60,000 bases of DNA from Membranipora membranacea (lineage: Eukaryota > Bryozoa > Gymnolaemata > Cheilostomatida > Membraniporidae), in the NCBI GenBank assembly GCA_914767715.1, contig OU612074.1:18464062-18524061 (forward strand). Reading direction: 5' to 3'. The notes beneath the pieces are model-generated. The model was not told the origin of the DNA and ran no database searches. It saw nothing but the letters and a program-made list of their open reading frames with translations. Shown here piece by piece: positions 40,001 to 51,213 of the stretch (position 1 is the stretch's first letter; each line of letters starts with the position of its first letter). A program made the position numbers and the translations under genes.

Positions 40001-43000
40001 TGCTTTACTGTCCAAATTGTCTGCATAAGCTAACTGATGACCTAGCCATGTTTGAGCATGTCATTGAAGGTTTTCTATTCACCATGTAGCATCTTTTTAT
40101 GAAGTTTATCTGTCTTGACATCGATGAGTCACCCCACTTTGTGTCATATTAAATCACAGTTTTATTTTCTTACACATTAATGCATTGTTATTTTTTCATA
40201 TCTAAGGTTACTGCCGGGTTACTAGACGTCGTGTACCCCAGTGAAGATAAGGATAAGGTGTCTCCTCTTCTAGTTAATATTCTATCGAGAGTTTTCCCTT
40301 ATCTCAGAAATCACAGGTGATTAGTTGGGCATATACAGTAATGGAATGACAAGGGCCAGTTAGACAACAGGAATGTACAGTAGGAAATGATGAACAGTAA
40401 TTAGAGCAAGTTGTTGCATTTGCTACTAGGGCATGAGATTTCATCTCTCTACACGATCATTACCATTAGTTCCAGAGTTACCTGGCAAAGTAACTACCAC
40501 AATATTTTCAGAGTTGGATTGTATCAAGTTTTGAGTAAGTGCTGTGCCTTTATCAAACAACATCTCTACTCCTGTCTAGATGCACTGGCATTTTGCACTC
40601 TCTTGGAGAATGTAATAATTTCAGACTATGTGTTATGTTACAGTTTACTGAATATGACACATTACCAGTCGAGTAGTAAGCTGTTAGCAAGTATCAGCTC
40701 ATTCCAGTACACGAGACGCACATGGAGGAGAGAGGTATATGACATTCTTCTCTCCCCAGAGCTGTTCAAAATGGACATCAAATCCCTACAGTACTGGAAA
40801 ATACTGACAGATAACCTAGTCACACATGATAAAACTATGTTCAAAGATCTACTAGGTAAGATTCCCCTCTATTGACAGATCTCAGTCTATTGATAGATTC
40901 CCTTATTATCTCAGTCTATGGCGAGACGCCCGTACTGTCGGATTTCAGTCTATGGGTTGTGAGATCTCGGTGTTTGGTTAGATCACCTTATAGTGAGATC
41001 TCAGTCTACAGCAAGAGTCTTGTACTGTCAGATTCAAGGTTATTGAAAGATCCCCTGTTTGTGAAATCACAGTCTATGGCAAGTTTACTGTTCTGTCAGA
41101 GCTCAGTTCATGTTAATATCACCTGATTTTGAGCTCTCAGTTCATTGTAAGATTCTCTTGCATTCATATTTCGGCCTACGGAAGCCAATTGTATGCATCG
41201 CTCTTAAAAACAACATGTACCAAACCAATGAATTATAACAAATCAACAGTGGGTTCATGAAATTTTATAATTTAAGCAACTGCCAAAATGTCCAAGTACA
41301 TGTATGTTGACACGTAGGCTATTCAGATCTATTCACTACAAATATAGCTGATTCACAAACTATCTGCTTGACAATCTTGATCTTGTAATTAAAAAATCTT
41401 GTTTTACGTTACAGTACGGTTTGCGATCACAGGTACACCCACTATACAGTTATTCTCTAACAAGGACGCGGAGCTTCTACTCCGAGTCCATAACTTGAAG
41501 AAGTTATCTTTTCTCATCTACTGTGGCGATGTGGATCACTATAAACACTGTATGCCTCAGATACAAGGTTTGTACTACTTTACTTCATAAACATATAAAT
41601 ATTATATTAATATTGTATAAATATGATATGAATATATTATAAACATAATTTTAATATAATATAAATAAAATATAGATATAATATAAGATAATGTAAACCT
41701 ATAAATAGTATTTATATGTTTATGATTTACTTTCATCGAGAGATAACTCAAAGTTTCGAATGGATATAGTAGATAATAGCTCAGGGCCATTTTGTTAGGA
41801 TAGCAACAACCTGAAAAAAACACGCTTGCTTTTGAAAACATACAGACCCAGTTTACTGGTTGTGAAGATAGGAGAAGAAAATAGCCGACGGTAAACAAAA
41901 CTCCAGGCAATGATATATATGGAGTCGTTTCATGGGCGTTGGCTTTGCCTCATCAAGCTATAAAATTTTCTCACTTTTTGGAAGCAACTCCACAACATGG
42001 CTTACAGATATATATATATACAATGTAATAATATTGTAGAGCGACTGGCCGAGAATCTAAGAATGACTCAGGCTCCTGCTGTACTGTCCCAGGTGTTTCT
42101 TTGTTTCCGAGTTCTCTTACTAAGAATGTCATCTAGTAGTCTGACTCTCCTCTGGCCGACTATTGTCACGGAACTGGTGAGTATCATCTAGGGTCATGTT
42201 TAATCCAATCTGCGTGCATTTAGAGTTGCGTCTTCTTGCGTCTTCTTGAGTCAGGCACCATACACCTGATTAAGAAGCTACTAGAATTGCAGGCAAATTG
42301 GATCAAACTTGATTAAAGTCTCTTCTAGCTCACAAAATTATGAGATTAGAATATAACACCAGGTTGACCCTGCATAGGAGTTAATTTGCAAGGACAGCCC
42401 CGCACTGCGAACTGTGAAGCATCTGATGCTTGAAAAGAGTTTCTAACAATTGTGTTGGTCTTCTTGGCAATAAGAAACACTGCAGTGCATTTCTCTATGT
42501 TACTGTGCTGGCTCTCTATCCACACAAAAAAACACGAGACCTCAAACATGTCATTGGGAGTGATCCAATTATCAAAATGCTTTACACTATGACATGCGTA
42601 GTCTACCAACTAGGCTAGTCATAGTTAGGTGAAAGTTCGGAATCTAATATAGGCTCGGATGTGATGGTCAGGTACTAACTTGAACTTCTAAGAACTAAGA
42701 TCAGAGACTAGCTAAGAGCGTAGACGGGATAGGTGTGTTCCCTTCACCACTCCTAATGTGGTATTATAGAGATAATATCGGATATTTTATTATATTTTTT
42801 CATTATAAGTTTAATTATTTTATATTACATGTTATATATTATATTTCATTGTTTTACAGGTTCATGTGATGAGTCAGATAGAACAGGACTTAGAGTTCAC
42901 AGAAGAGGAGGAGTAAGTTAATAAGGGATTTAGTCGTTTGGTTTCTTGGTGATTATTATTATTATTATGATGACACATCGGATTGTTCAGGGGAGTGACT

Positions 43001-45801
43001 GCAATGCGGCCAAAAAATTTCGATTTTTTTTTTATGGAAGAGGCTGAACATACATTATATTTGGACTGCTGCCACAAAAATGTCTTCCCAATACAACAGT
43101 GTGAAAATATTTTTGGAGCAGAGCAAAGTACAACATCATAAAAAAAATTGTTTGGGCTAATAGTTCTGTGCTTCAAGTTCTTGTAGACCGGAACCTTATT
43201 ATGCGCAAACAATCTACTACCCAGACTGTCAGTCAAATGATTTCAGTGTTAAAATGACATTTTTATTTGACTGTCTGAATTTTGATCGGAAATGCTGTAA
43301 TCCAATTTCTATCAGAAAGTATGTAAGTATATTGGTCTGAAATTAGAACACAAGTATCAATTCGTTAGTTCTCCAGTCCTGCCTTCAAACAAATCAGTTT
43401 ATATTCTCTTCTGTTCACAGTTTACAGATGAGCAGAGTTACCGAGTTTGATTCTTTCTCAGGATTAAATGATAGTTCTAACCACTCATCTTCTCCTTCCT
43501 GGTTCCAGCTCTATCTGTCCGCATGTAAACTACTAGATCTACTTATGTTCTTACCTGCGGACATCATCCCAGACTTTCAACAGTAAGTGAAATAACCAGG
43601 TGGTGTAGTGTTAGTCCGTTAATTGATGCCAGACTCTAGTTATGGTCTTTCAGCTAATTTGCCTATTCTACCCAGCATCTATGTCATAATCGCCATTACC
43701 TGCAGGAAGTGCACACCAATTGAACAACCTATGCTACGCATGAAATAAGATTATACCCTCACAGACATATATTTCCCAGGCAGTTTACCATTAGGTACAT
43801 GTTTTTGGTGGTCACTGTATGATTGCTGAAACACACCTAATCTTCTTTAATACAGCTATGTTTGGATGTTTACCGGTATGGATGACTCATCTGCCTCAGA
43901 GCGTCCGCAGCCAACTACTAACGGAGACGTAACCGGTGATGTCATCACAGAGGGCTTCTCGTCACATGTGCCAAAAATAGCTCATCTCATGAAAACCAAG
44001 GTTTGTATTCCTCGAGTCGGGTTGGTACGCCCTCAAGTATCCCTGGCTAAATTCTCATTTCATTTGAAATTAGTAAAGTAGCTGACAATACATAATCTAA
44101 TCGAATTATCTAGTTCCGACTACCAATCACAGCCAGATTTGACCTTGAGTTTAATGGTATGAAATGAACCTCTGACTTTTCCAGTAATATGATGTCAATA
44201 AAAGAATTTTGTTGTTTAAACTTCAGCTTTCAGCTTTTTAGTTGGTGTTCCCAAAAACTCTTCTTCCAAAAACATTTCAGCCTAGTAACTAGCACAGATT
44301 TCACAAAGCGATGCATGCCACTTTCAACACTTGACTGGTGGATTAGTGGTACCATACTTGTTAGTTTACATCCTTTCAAGCCCATCCATCCAGTAGAACA
44401 TAGTGCAGGCTTCTAGACAAACTGTTCATTGCTTGTTTGAAACCTTTAACAGTTCACACATGACAAATGTGGCATTACACAGTAAGCAAGTGTACACTAC
44501 ATTCTCTATGGAATTTGATGTTACCAAGTTTTTTTATATAAAATCTGCCAATAAGACGAGGCCTGGTGACTTTTTTAGTTGATAACATCAGATAGTTTAT
44601 CTGTTTCGGTGAGTGATGTAGCTTATAGCTCTGTACTCTCGTATCTGGTGCTTCACTCGTCCAGCCAATAAAAGTTCTGCACGATCTCCAAAAATATAAT
44701 TACCTGATCAGTATACAAAAAGTTTCACATAACCAATTATATGCCATAAATGATGTTTGCAAAAGTTGCCTCTTGGAGATCGAAAATAGTCCTTGTGGGC
44801 CAACTGCAGTTTGATGCTTTCTTTGAGTTTTCAGACAAAATTTAATATTATTTTGAAAAATTGATTAATTAATTATATATATATTTATAAATTTTTAAAC
44901 AGTTTCTGATATATTGGAATCGTGCAGTGCTCCCTCTATCTATCTCCCTTCAATCTGTGTAACTATAGTTTTGAATCTGCTTCTGCACCAGTGGCTTCTA
45001 TATTTCCACTCCTGTACCTTTCACTCAACAGAGTTTGTTGTAGCCTTGTCACACGGCTACTTTTTTGGGGTAGCCTTGTACCCCCCCCCTACCAAAAACA
45101 AAAAAAGAAACGCGTGACAAGGCTACGTTTGTTGAGTTATCTCCATCCGAAAACTTGACAATATTATAACTTGTTATATGTTCATAGTTTGCTGTAACCG
45201 TTTCTTGTTCACTTCACCAAAATATCTAAGCAGCAGTAATCATGTCACATATAGGTGGCATTGTGTCATGTTTGACCCTGTTTTAACCCCAAGCTGCCCG
45301 ATATATAAGTTAACACTTTAACGACCTTATATGACTGCATTGTCAATCCAAGTCATTAATTAGGCATCTTTTTTTATGAGGACTTCACAATGGATGTATT
45401 GACAATGAATACTGTCAACAGCAGTAATAATCGATAGTTTTTATCCATACTGGGCTACACAAAACATTCCACAACAGATAAATTGTTTCAAGTTTTGCTG
45501 TTGGGTAATAAGCATATGCAGAATCTTTTTCATCAGTCGCTAAGCCTTTTCATCTCATAACGCATTACGCATAACATAATTAATCCATTTATACCATTTA
45601 TTTCAGTATGGGGATTACCAGTCGCCAGCCAATCAGCAGCCAGCATTATTACTACAAGGGCAGACAATAACCTCTCTGAGAGATTTACAACCGTTCTTCT
45701 CCAAGTTACTACGTCACGCTTCGGTGGCAGCAGCTACTGATGTGATCATTGCTGAAGCAGAGACTGTCATAGATAACGACCTTATAGAACCTGCCGACTA
45801 G
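16565..45801 (+). CDS. DOP1: DOP1/Dopey family protein, about 40 exons
   Basis: Homologue of the very large cytoplasmic protein DOP1 (Dopey), partner of MON2, which acts in endosome-Golgi membrane traffic. About 2,303 residues, against about 2,300-2,460 in vertebrates. Recognised blocks: the start KALRSFEYTNEWADLISAL; VTVGKRLAQCLHPALPAGVH; GVLPGLEEGTEFYE; MEDQLYLLG; RRDMSLNRRLYAWLLG near residue 285; and in the C-terminal third AHALSLLAEV, RTWRREVYDILL, HDKTMFKDLL, FRVLLLRM, WFQLYLSACKLLD and a final SLRDLQPFFSKLLRHA before TAG. A Ser/Asp-rich linker of about 200 residues (exon 28906-29518) separates the conserved N- and C-terminal parts. The start at 16565 was chosen because it gives the short leader typical of the family; an upstream in-frame ATG is possible. 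One junction (34065/34349) is uncertain. All others keep phase. Confidence 0.96.
16748..16922. mobile_element. pogo/Tigger-like MITE, copy 2, in DOP1 intron
   Basis: A 175-bp segment flanked by TA on both sides, starting cagggtaagttgg and ending ttaagtgaactacactg, matching the copy at 8611-8787 along its length. It begins 36 bp after the donor of the first coding exon. Confidence 0.55.
18010..18325 (+). mobile_element. LINE 3' end fragment in DOP1 intron
   Basis: The plus strand encodes DEDHFIHDFLENCPSGRLRH and GKDCFLRQ ending in NEILF and a stop, nearly the same C-terminus as the LINE at 1978-3345. It is followed by a non-coding tail ending in (TCAA)n at 18297-18322. Only the last exon-sized piece of ORF2 survives, as expected from 5' truncation. 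Confidence 0.75.
21195..21276 (+). repeat. Partial duplicate of a DOP1 exon with its donor site
   Basis: About 65 bp at 21212-21276 repeat the 3' end of the exon 20898-21111, including the donor and following bases (ggtatgttag). The copy would read RDMSLNNCLYALLLGVTTAG, so it is still open but has changed two conserved residues (Arg-Arg to Asn-Cys, Trp to Leu). No acceptor belonging to it is evident, so it is probably silent. Confidence 0.6.
30110..30345. repeat. Foldback family B, copy 1
   Basis: A hairpin (tgcctttaaaatctagctga at 30111 mirrored by tctcagctagattttaaagg at 30160) is followed by a segment shared with 37620-37765 (ctgattggtca...; gagctcata...; caaagctactggcta). It lies in a DOP1 intron. 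Confidence 0.55.
31003..31089. repeat. (ATTG)n microsatellite
   Basis: About 20 units of attg/gatt interrupted once. The reverse complement equals the (TCAA)n tail of the LINE at 18010, so it may be the tail of a LINE inserted on the minus strand. Confidence 0.7.
31208..32112 (+). mobile_element. LINE ORF2 C-terminal fragment in DOP1 intron (second LINE family)
   Basis: Open frame from 31256 to 31963 with the catalytic EPYADDVTFY box just upstream, MLLNAEKSELM, FLGIFIDDKLSFNKH, IRPIICYASPAWF and LERLQRSASKII, the usual order after motif C of a LINE reverse transcriptase. The rest of the RT and the endonuclease are missing. It differs clearly from the CPSGR-ending family elsewhere in the window. 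An A-rich 3' end occurs at about 32095-32112. Confidence 0.82.
36317..36360 (+). repeat. Short dispersed repeat shared with 42274-42318
   Basis: About 44 bp (gaatgcaggcaaattgtatc and flanks) recur with a few differences at 42274-42318, both in DOP1 introns and in the same orientation. The sequence to the left (36180-36316) is GC-rich with poly-C and poly-G runs. The larger element, if any, is not resolved. Confidence 0.4.
37553..37765. repeat. Foldback family B, copy 2
   Basis: Inverted ends: catctagccagtagctttga at 37589 mirrored by tcaaagctactggctatatg near 37738. The interior (tctcagctagattttatatg...ctgattggccaac) matches copy 1 at 30110-30345. Non-coding, in a DOP1 intron. Confidence 0.6.
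38141..38371. mobile_element. MITE family A, copy 3 (decayed)
   Basis: Starts gggggtctttcaattagaat and ends aattaaaagaccaccc, with the same interior order as copy 1 (atcgctc, gcgagaccct, gtgagtgagtgatc) but more substitutions. It lies in a DOP1 intron. Confidence 0.68.
45032..45133. repeat. Small hairpin with gtagccttgtcac arms
   Basis: Left arm gtagccttgtcacacg is mirrored by cgcgtgacaaggctac on the right, with poly-C and A-rich sequence between. Last DOP1 intron. Confidence 0.45.
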
Positions 45802-46264
45802 GCAATGTCTGTACGTTGTTGTTCAGCAGCTACGCAAATCCTCTTTATTGTTGATCATGAAACTGATTTAGGGGGATGAAGTTGCCATCTGATGGATTTA
45901 TTATCAGAATTTTTGTGACTGGCTGACAATTTCTTATTGACTAAACATGTGCAAGTCACCTATGACCCCATCCCGATCATATTTATTTATTTTGTTATTT
46001 GATGCTGAGCTTTCCCTCACGTTGAACTGCTATGACATTTTTTCACATTTTTTGAGATCCTGCAAAGTGCATTTGATCTTAGGCTCAGCTCTGTTAATAA
46101 GTTCCCTAATACAATGATGCATTATCACAACTGTATACCATTGATCTGTATCCCTAAGAATTTAGATACTCAGTTATCGGTCGGAGAGGGTTAGCATAGC
46201 CTGAGAAAGAGATCATATTACCAGCTCGGTGAAAGCCAGTAAAATTGAGCATAAATACATTATC
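45802..46264. other. DOP1 3' flank, no further gene seen
   Basis: Presumed 3' untranslated sequence. No AATAAA hexamer was found in the first several hundred bases, so the transcript end is not assigned. Confidence 0.4.
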
Positions 46265-46800
46265 GTGATATCATTTTGATCGATTGATTGTATTTCTAAA
46301 TGTTGTGAGAAGAAGGTTGCCGGTACATGTATTCTGCTAAAAATAATGAAGTTGCCTCGCATGCAAAAATAGGGTCAAAAAATAGTACTATTGACATGTC
46401 TCAAAAACAGTCTTTTCCCCAGGCATTACGGTATTTGGGGTGTCTTAGTCGACCTGAGGGGCATCGTTCAAGGTAATTCTGGATAAAACGTTCATCATCA
46501 GTATAGAAATGAGTGTTAACTAGGAAGTCGAGATAGTAATCGAGTTCTAATCCGAGCGAGGAAGCATCTCTGAATACTTTGCGGATGTCCTTATCTCGTT
46601 GGTAAATGGCAGGAGAGGACTGGTAGACAACACATTATAAGTGACACAATAAATCTTTTAAAAAGCAAAAGCATGCATGCTAGTGGTTTGGTACTAAAAT
46701 ACAGAAGGATTTTAGTCATATACATCCTCTGATTTGCCTTACGAATAACATATTTGTGATGGAAAGGCTGAAATAGAACATGAGCTCTCAATCTGATGAT
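46265..46800 (-). mobile_element. LINE 3' end fragment (CPSGR family)
   Basis: The minus strand carries ANQRMYMTKILLYF and then, after a frameshift, DKDIRKVFRDASSLGLE and RFIQNYLERCPSGRLRH, homologous in order to the C-terminus of the LINE at 1978-3345. The 3' end on the minus strand runs into atcaatcgatc near 46270. 5'-truncated and frameshifted. Confidence 0.72.
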
Positions 46801-49479
46801 GCATATTTTACAGCAACAAACGCTTGTTGTCTCTGTCGATAGCTTCAGGTCAGACTAATTTGCATTTTGGGTTGATTGTTCCTTGTTTGTGATCTGCTGA
46901 TCTGATGGGCAAATTTTGTCATCTTACCACACCTGATTATATTCTCAGAAAATCAACAGTGGATAGATTGTTCCTTGTTTGTGATCTTTACCCATGTCAA
47001 AAGTGAATCATTATACCAGTAACATTCATCATTCCATGAAATCATAGGGTCACGAACAACGTAAACAACATAAAATATTTGTTGTAACACATTATGCTGA
47101 AAGCTGTTGTGAAATCATAAAATACTGATGAGTGTACAATCATTCGATGATGACATTTGGCATCAATTAAAATAATAACTTCCTTCTCTGGTCAAGGTCA
47201 TTCAAAAACTTAGTAGTTTGACATTAACATATCATCCATAGCATTCTGATTTACTGTACATGATGTAATTCAAATATCCAAAATCTAGCGTTAGGACAGG
47301 GCGGAAGAAAAAGAGGTGCCTATATCATCATTACTCCACTATGTTTTGGTGTCTGAACTTGAAACAAATACAAGCATCATATCTGGGCACCTTTATCTTC
47401 CAAAGTTTTTTGATTTCTGCATGAATATTTCTGTGGTTGATAAAATTCAGTATTCAGATCAATGCTGGCCAGTGTCTGATGTTGTGCAGGTAAGGCAGCC
47501 TGTTATTGTATATTCAATCTATGATTTCACTTATTATCAGATAAATAACCCAACAGTTCGGTTTCTGTCAGATGCATGAGAATTGACAGCATCTTAAGGG
47601 TCACCCACCATGTTCAGTGCTGGAACAAGTTCTGTGGTGACAGAGGGATATTGCAAATGGTTGGTATAGAGATTATTGTTACTGGGCCATTCAAAATTGA
47701 AAATAAGTTTGAATTGTAGGCATCATCCAGCCAAAATTGGCCCAATTTCTGTCATGCCAACGCTATAGAAAGCTTAAAGTTGAATTTTGATGTCTTATAG
47801 TGTAAGCCTATCTATAGAATATTCATGTTGAAATTTCCAAATTTATATCGAATTAAGTCATGGTGTCCTGGGTAGAAGCATGTTACAGCCTTCCAATGAA
47901 GGCTGGGAGGGGAAGGAGCTTCTCACATTTAGCATTCAGATTGTCATGAAAATAATATTCCCTATCCGATGCTGGAATGGAACATTTCTTTTTATTTTCT
48001 TGTCAATGCAATGTTCTCAAAAACATCGTCCATTTGGCAACAGCAGCCTGTCAACATTGGTAGCGTGAGTGGGCTGTTTTCCAAAGGTGCCAGTTGAAGA
48101 CCACAGCAATATAAAGTTTACCAGCTAGTTCTCCAGGGGATGTTCAACATTTTTATACTGAACAAAATCATCCGCCTTCTGGGTGAAATTTATGTATAGG
48201 GCTGGAAATTGCCCCACTCCCTTGTTCATATACGATGTATTTAATACCATTTGTGCCTATATAGCCTACTATGTGAGTCAAATAAGCTACAACTTCCATA
48301 ATTTTTAATTCTTGATTGTTTTTATTTGATTAGAAATATTTATATTTTCATTGTCAGGAGAAATATTATTTGTTCAGTGAAAAAATATTGCAGCACTAGC
48401 TTCCACTGCCATTCTATATATTGCTTTGGTCTTTTTGTAATCTTTAAGAACGACATGAATGGTTTTCTGTTTGGCAAGTATTTATAAGTTCCTTTTGGAT
48501 CTGGGCCAAAATGTACAAATCTTGGCAGCAACAACTTGAAAGATTCATCAAGCCAGCAATTAGATTAAATGTTACAGACTGCCTGATTGGTTGTTTACAG
48601 TCACAATAAAGAAAAACAATGAAGGCGTATATCATTTGTTTCCTGATCTCCTAGTATAAAACTGTAAATTCCGAATTAAAATTCATTGTGACAAAACTTA
48701 CCATACAAAGACAGACTAAGCTTATCAGGAAAAGTTTTACTTTCACCGATCTAAGAGTGAGTATGAACAGATATAAATTTTATTTCTTGGATCAATCTCT
48801 CCAGTTGCAATGAGATTTTTGTTTTATCTTGGCACACTCGGAAGAACATCATTTTAATGATGAAGATTGCTTGTCAATAAACGTTTGAAAAGAAAAAAAG
48901 CGCAACAAAAAATTAAACTTAGGTGTCCTGCATTTTGGATTTACTAGCACTTGGTATCGTTGGCTCCATTAAATGTTATGCTTTTCAATGCAATAACCTT
49001 TTGAACCAAAACCCACTTAGACCAAATGTTCATTGTTGCCGACAGCTTGCATTTGTTTTGTATGAAAGCATTGATATCTTCAAAGGAGAAAGGCAATTTA
49101 TGTATACCATTGAACTTCAAATCTAAAATTGTTATGTTATTAGCTCATTTTGCCAAACAAAGGGCTTGCCAAAATAGGTAGTCCATAGAAAGTAGCATCC
49201 TAGATGCAGAAGCTGAGTGCATTTTATTTCTGTTTGCAGTTTTGTAAGCAAGACAATTTCAAAGGCTATTTTTTTCATGCTAGTAGGAACATCCTATCAG
49301 ATCAATGTAAGATCAGCCCATGTGTTAAATGTTCTAGCGGTATAGGGTTATGCTTATATTATTTCCTTGCTATGAGAGACACGATTTTAATTTAATTCAG
49401 TATACTGATACTGTGCTATTTTCAATGAGAGCATTGGTGTGTTATGTGTAAATCAATATTATTATTTTCTGTTTCATAG
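46801..49479. other. Intergenic; one open frame of uncertain meaning
   Basis: No gene can be firmly supported. An open frame at 47316-47579 (plus) has QCWPVSDVVQVRQPVIVYSI near its end, faintly like the receptor-binding end of alpha-2-macroglobulin-type proteins, but without flanking domains. The rest is AT-rich with no clear structure. A putative acceptor (tttcatag) ends just before the start codon at 49480, so a 5'UTR intron of the next gene may occupy part of this stretch. Confidence 0.4.
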
Positions 49480-50349
49480 ATGAGCTCCAAAATTCTTGTT
49501 CTAGTCTTGTTGAGCGTGTCGATGACAACAATACAGAGTGCAAAGCTATATGACTCTACGGGTTTTAAACTTGAAATACTACAGCGTCGTAATCATGCTC
49601 TCCTTGAACTACTCATTACTGAAGGCTGTCCGACACTAAGAGAACATAAACGAAATGTAGAAGCCTCATCTTCTTTAGAGATCAAACTTGAAGCAGAGAA
49701 GATTGTCTACGTGAGGCTGGCAGAGGAACTGGGCAATTGTCGCAATGCGAAGCTTTCAACTTCAATCATACTACCTTCTACAAAACCAACAACCACACCA
49801 ACAACCACACCAACAACCACACCAACAACCACACCAACAACCACACCAACAACCACACCAACAACCACTCCAGCAACCACACCCACAACCACACCAACAA
49901 CCCCAACAGCTATTCATCAACCATCAGAGTGTAACTCAGCAATAAATCTAACAGAGTCCTGGCGTAAGGATCACTCTGACAGTGGAATCAAACCCATAAA
50001 TGGCAACGTCAACTGCGACATAAGGGAAATGATTGCTAATGGTAGGCCCTGGTTTAGGTTTACTGGCTTAGCTGGTAACAGATTGCTCAACCATTGTGTA
50101 CAATCCAATGTGAATGGTACAGGTAGCTGCGGGGCTCATACTGCTTTGTGGAGTGATGACACAATGCCTGAGCAGGTAGGGGTGGTAACTAACTTTCAAG
50201 CCTATGGCTCTTATTTAGGGAATTGTAAACATAACAGTTTCACCAGACAGTCTCAGGTAATTAGATGTTCAGATAAGCCTCACGATTATGTATATAGATA
50301 TGTAGAAGACTTCAACAATTGTTTTTATAGCTTCTGTGGCATGGATTAA
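49480..50349 (+). CDS. Secreted protein: N-terminal helix region, Thr/Pro linker, D10C-like domain
   Basis: 289 residues. Residues 1-20 (MSSKILVLVLLSVSMTTIQS) form a signal peptide. Residues about 25-95 are charged and helical with two Cys. Residues about 103-145 are a TTP/TPTT repeat, mucin-like and likely O-glycosylated. Residues about 148-289 resemble the D10C module found in the N-terminal part of uromodulin, GP2 and OIT3: a Trp-Arg start, NCDIRE, a WFRFTGLAG core, HCVQ, SCGAHTALW, CSDKPHDYVYRY and an ending FCGMD, with eight cysteines. These modules occur in extracellular glycan- or microbe-binding proteins; function here is unknown. No ZP domain or anchor follows, so the product is probably soluble. 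The reading frame is uninterrupted; the ATG directly follows a possible splice acceptor. A decayed relative lies at 52376. Confidence 0.75.
   Translation: MSSKILVLVLLSVSMTTIQSAKLYDSTGFKLEILQRRNHALLELLITEGCPTLREHKRNVEASSSLEIKLEAEKIVYVRLAEELGNCRNAKLSTSIILPSTKPTTTPTTTPTTTPTTTPTTTPTTTPTTTPATTPTTTPTTPTAIHQPSECNSAINLTESWRKDHSDSGIKPINGNVNCDIREMIANGRPWFRFTGLAGNRLLNHCVQSNVNGTGSCGAHTALWSDDTMPEQVGVVTNFQAYGSYLGNCKHNSFTRQSQVIRCSDKPHDYVYRYVEDFNNCFYSFCGMD
49784..49911 (+). repeat. 12-bp coding tandem repeat (Thr/Pro)
   Basis: About ten copies of acaaccacacca with a few substitutions near the 3' end, encoding Thr-Thr-Pro-Thr units of the linker. Copy number is likely variable between individuals. Confidence 0.85.
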
Positions 50350-50488
50350 ATTTGTGATAGGGCTATACATCCGGCTGATTTTGTTTTATGGATTGTCCAG
50401 AGACAATAATATAATTTGATTAAATTTAACTGAATTAGCTCAAGCTATAGTTTAATTGTTATCACATGGCGAACGAGAATGAGGTTAC

Positions 50489-51213
50489 CACAATATCACA
50501 GAGTAAGGATAAACAGAGGGGACACTTCAATGATCGTTATAGTGCCTGCGGTTTTGATCCACTGGGGGAAAATCATCTATCTGGCCACCTGCAAATTTCA
50601 ATAATTATATAAGTTACAATGTGAGGTTTTAGGCAGACATACCTACCTTTGATAGGTCATAATTCATTCTGTATATATTCCAAAGACTGATTTCCAACTT
50701 TTTTAAATGTCCAACCTTCAAGCTATACACCATATTGTTGTCATTTTTTGCTAGGATACATAGGCTATGAGTTATATGGGTTTTTAAAATGAGTTTTTCC
50801 ATATAGATTTACATGTGACAATTGATGGATGGCTGGTCATCAAAATTAGGAAATGTCCGTGTACTGACCCAAGCCGCTTGTTAATCTATATGATATAACT
50901 CATTTTAAAAACCCATATAAATCATAGCCTATGTATCCTAGCAAAAAATGACAATAATATGGTGTATAGCTTGAAGGTTAGACATTTCAAAAAAGTTGGA
51001 AATCAGTCTTTGGGATGAATACAGAAAGACTGATGGCCCAACAAAGGTAGGCATGTATGTATGAGAAATTCCCTTATTAGCTATATATTTATTGGAAATT
51101 GGCAGGTGGCCAGATGATGATTTTCCCCCAGTAGCTCAAAAACCGCAGGCACTATAACGATCGTTGAAGTGTCACCTCTGTTTATCCTTACTCTGTGACA
51201 ATATCTTATAAAT
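50489..51213. repeat. Large foldback element, arms about 340 bp
   Basis: The left arm (50489-50825) and right arm (about 50880-51213) are reverse complements over nearly their whole length. Outer ends atatcacagagtaaggataa and its mirror ttatccttactctgtgacaa; further matching blocks at tataacgatcgtt/aatgatcgttata, the ctgcggttt block, tagcttgaaggtt/aaccttcaagcta and catagcctatgtatcctagc. The central loop is about 55-70 bp. No protein is encoded. The transcript would fold into a long hairpin. Likely a non-autonomous DNA transposon. Confidence 0.82.

Larger units (their letters stand above)
35000..45801 (+). other. DOP1: DOP1 exon map, C-terminal part
   Basis: Exons: 35000-35091, 35454-35604, 37856-38007, 38458-38524, 38958-39053, 39387-39542, 40207-40316, 40644-40855, 41415-41567, 42040-42176, 42860-42912, 43421-43582, 43856-44000, 45607-45801. 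These encode the most strongly conserved C-terminal region of the family. Small exons of 53 and 67 bp are included because they restore phase and conserved residues. Confidence 0.86.

Noticed and set aside
40411-40643. Hydrophobic open segment before the DOP1 exon at 40644
   Set aside because: Intron; the conserved protein begins only after the acceptor ttatgttacag.
49707-49945. Alternative-frame repeats (His/Gln, Asn/His and Val/Gly runs) over the Thr/Pro tract
   Set aside because: Shadows of the 12-bp repeat in the true frame.
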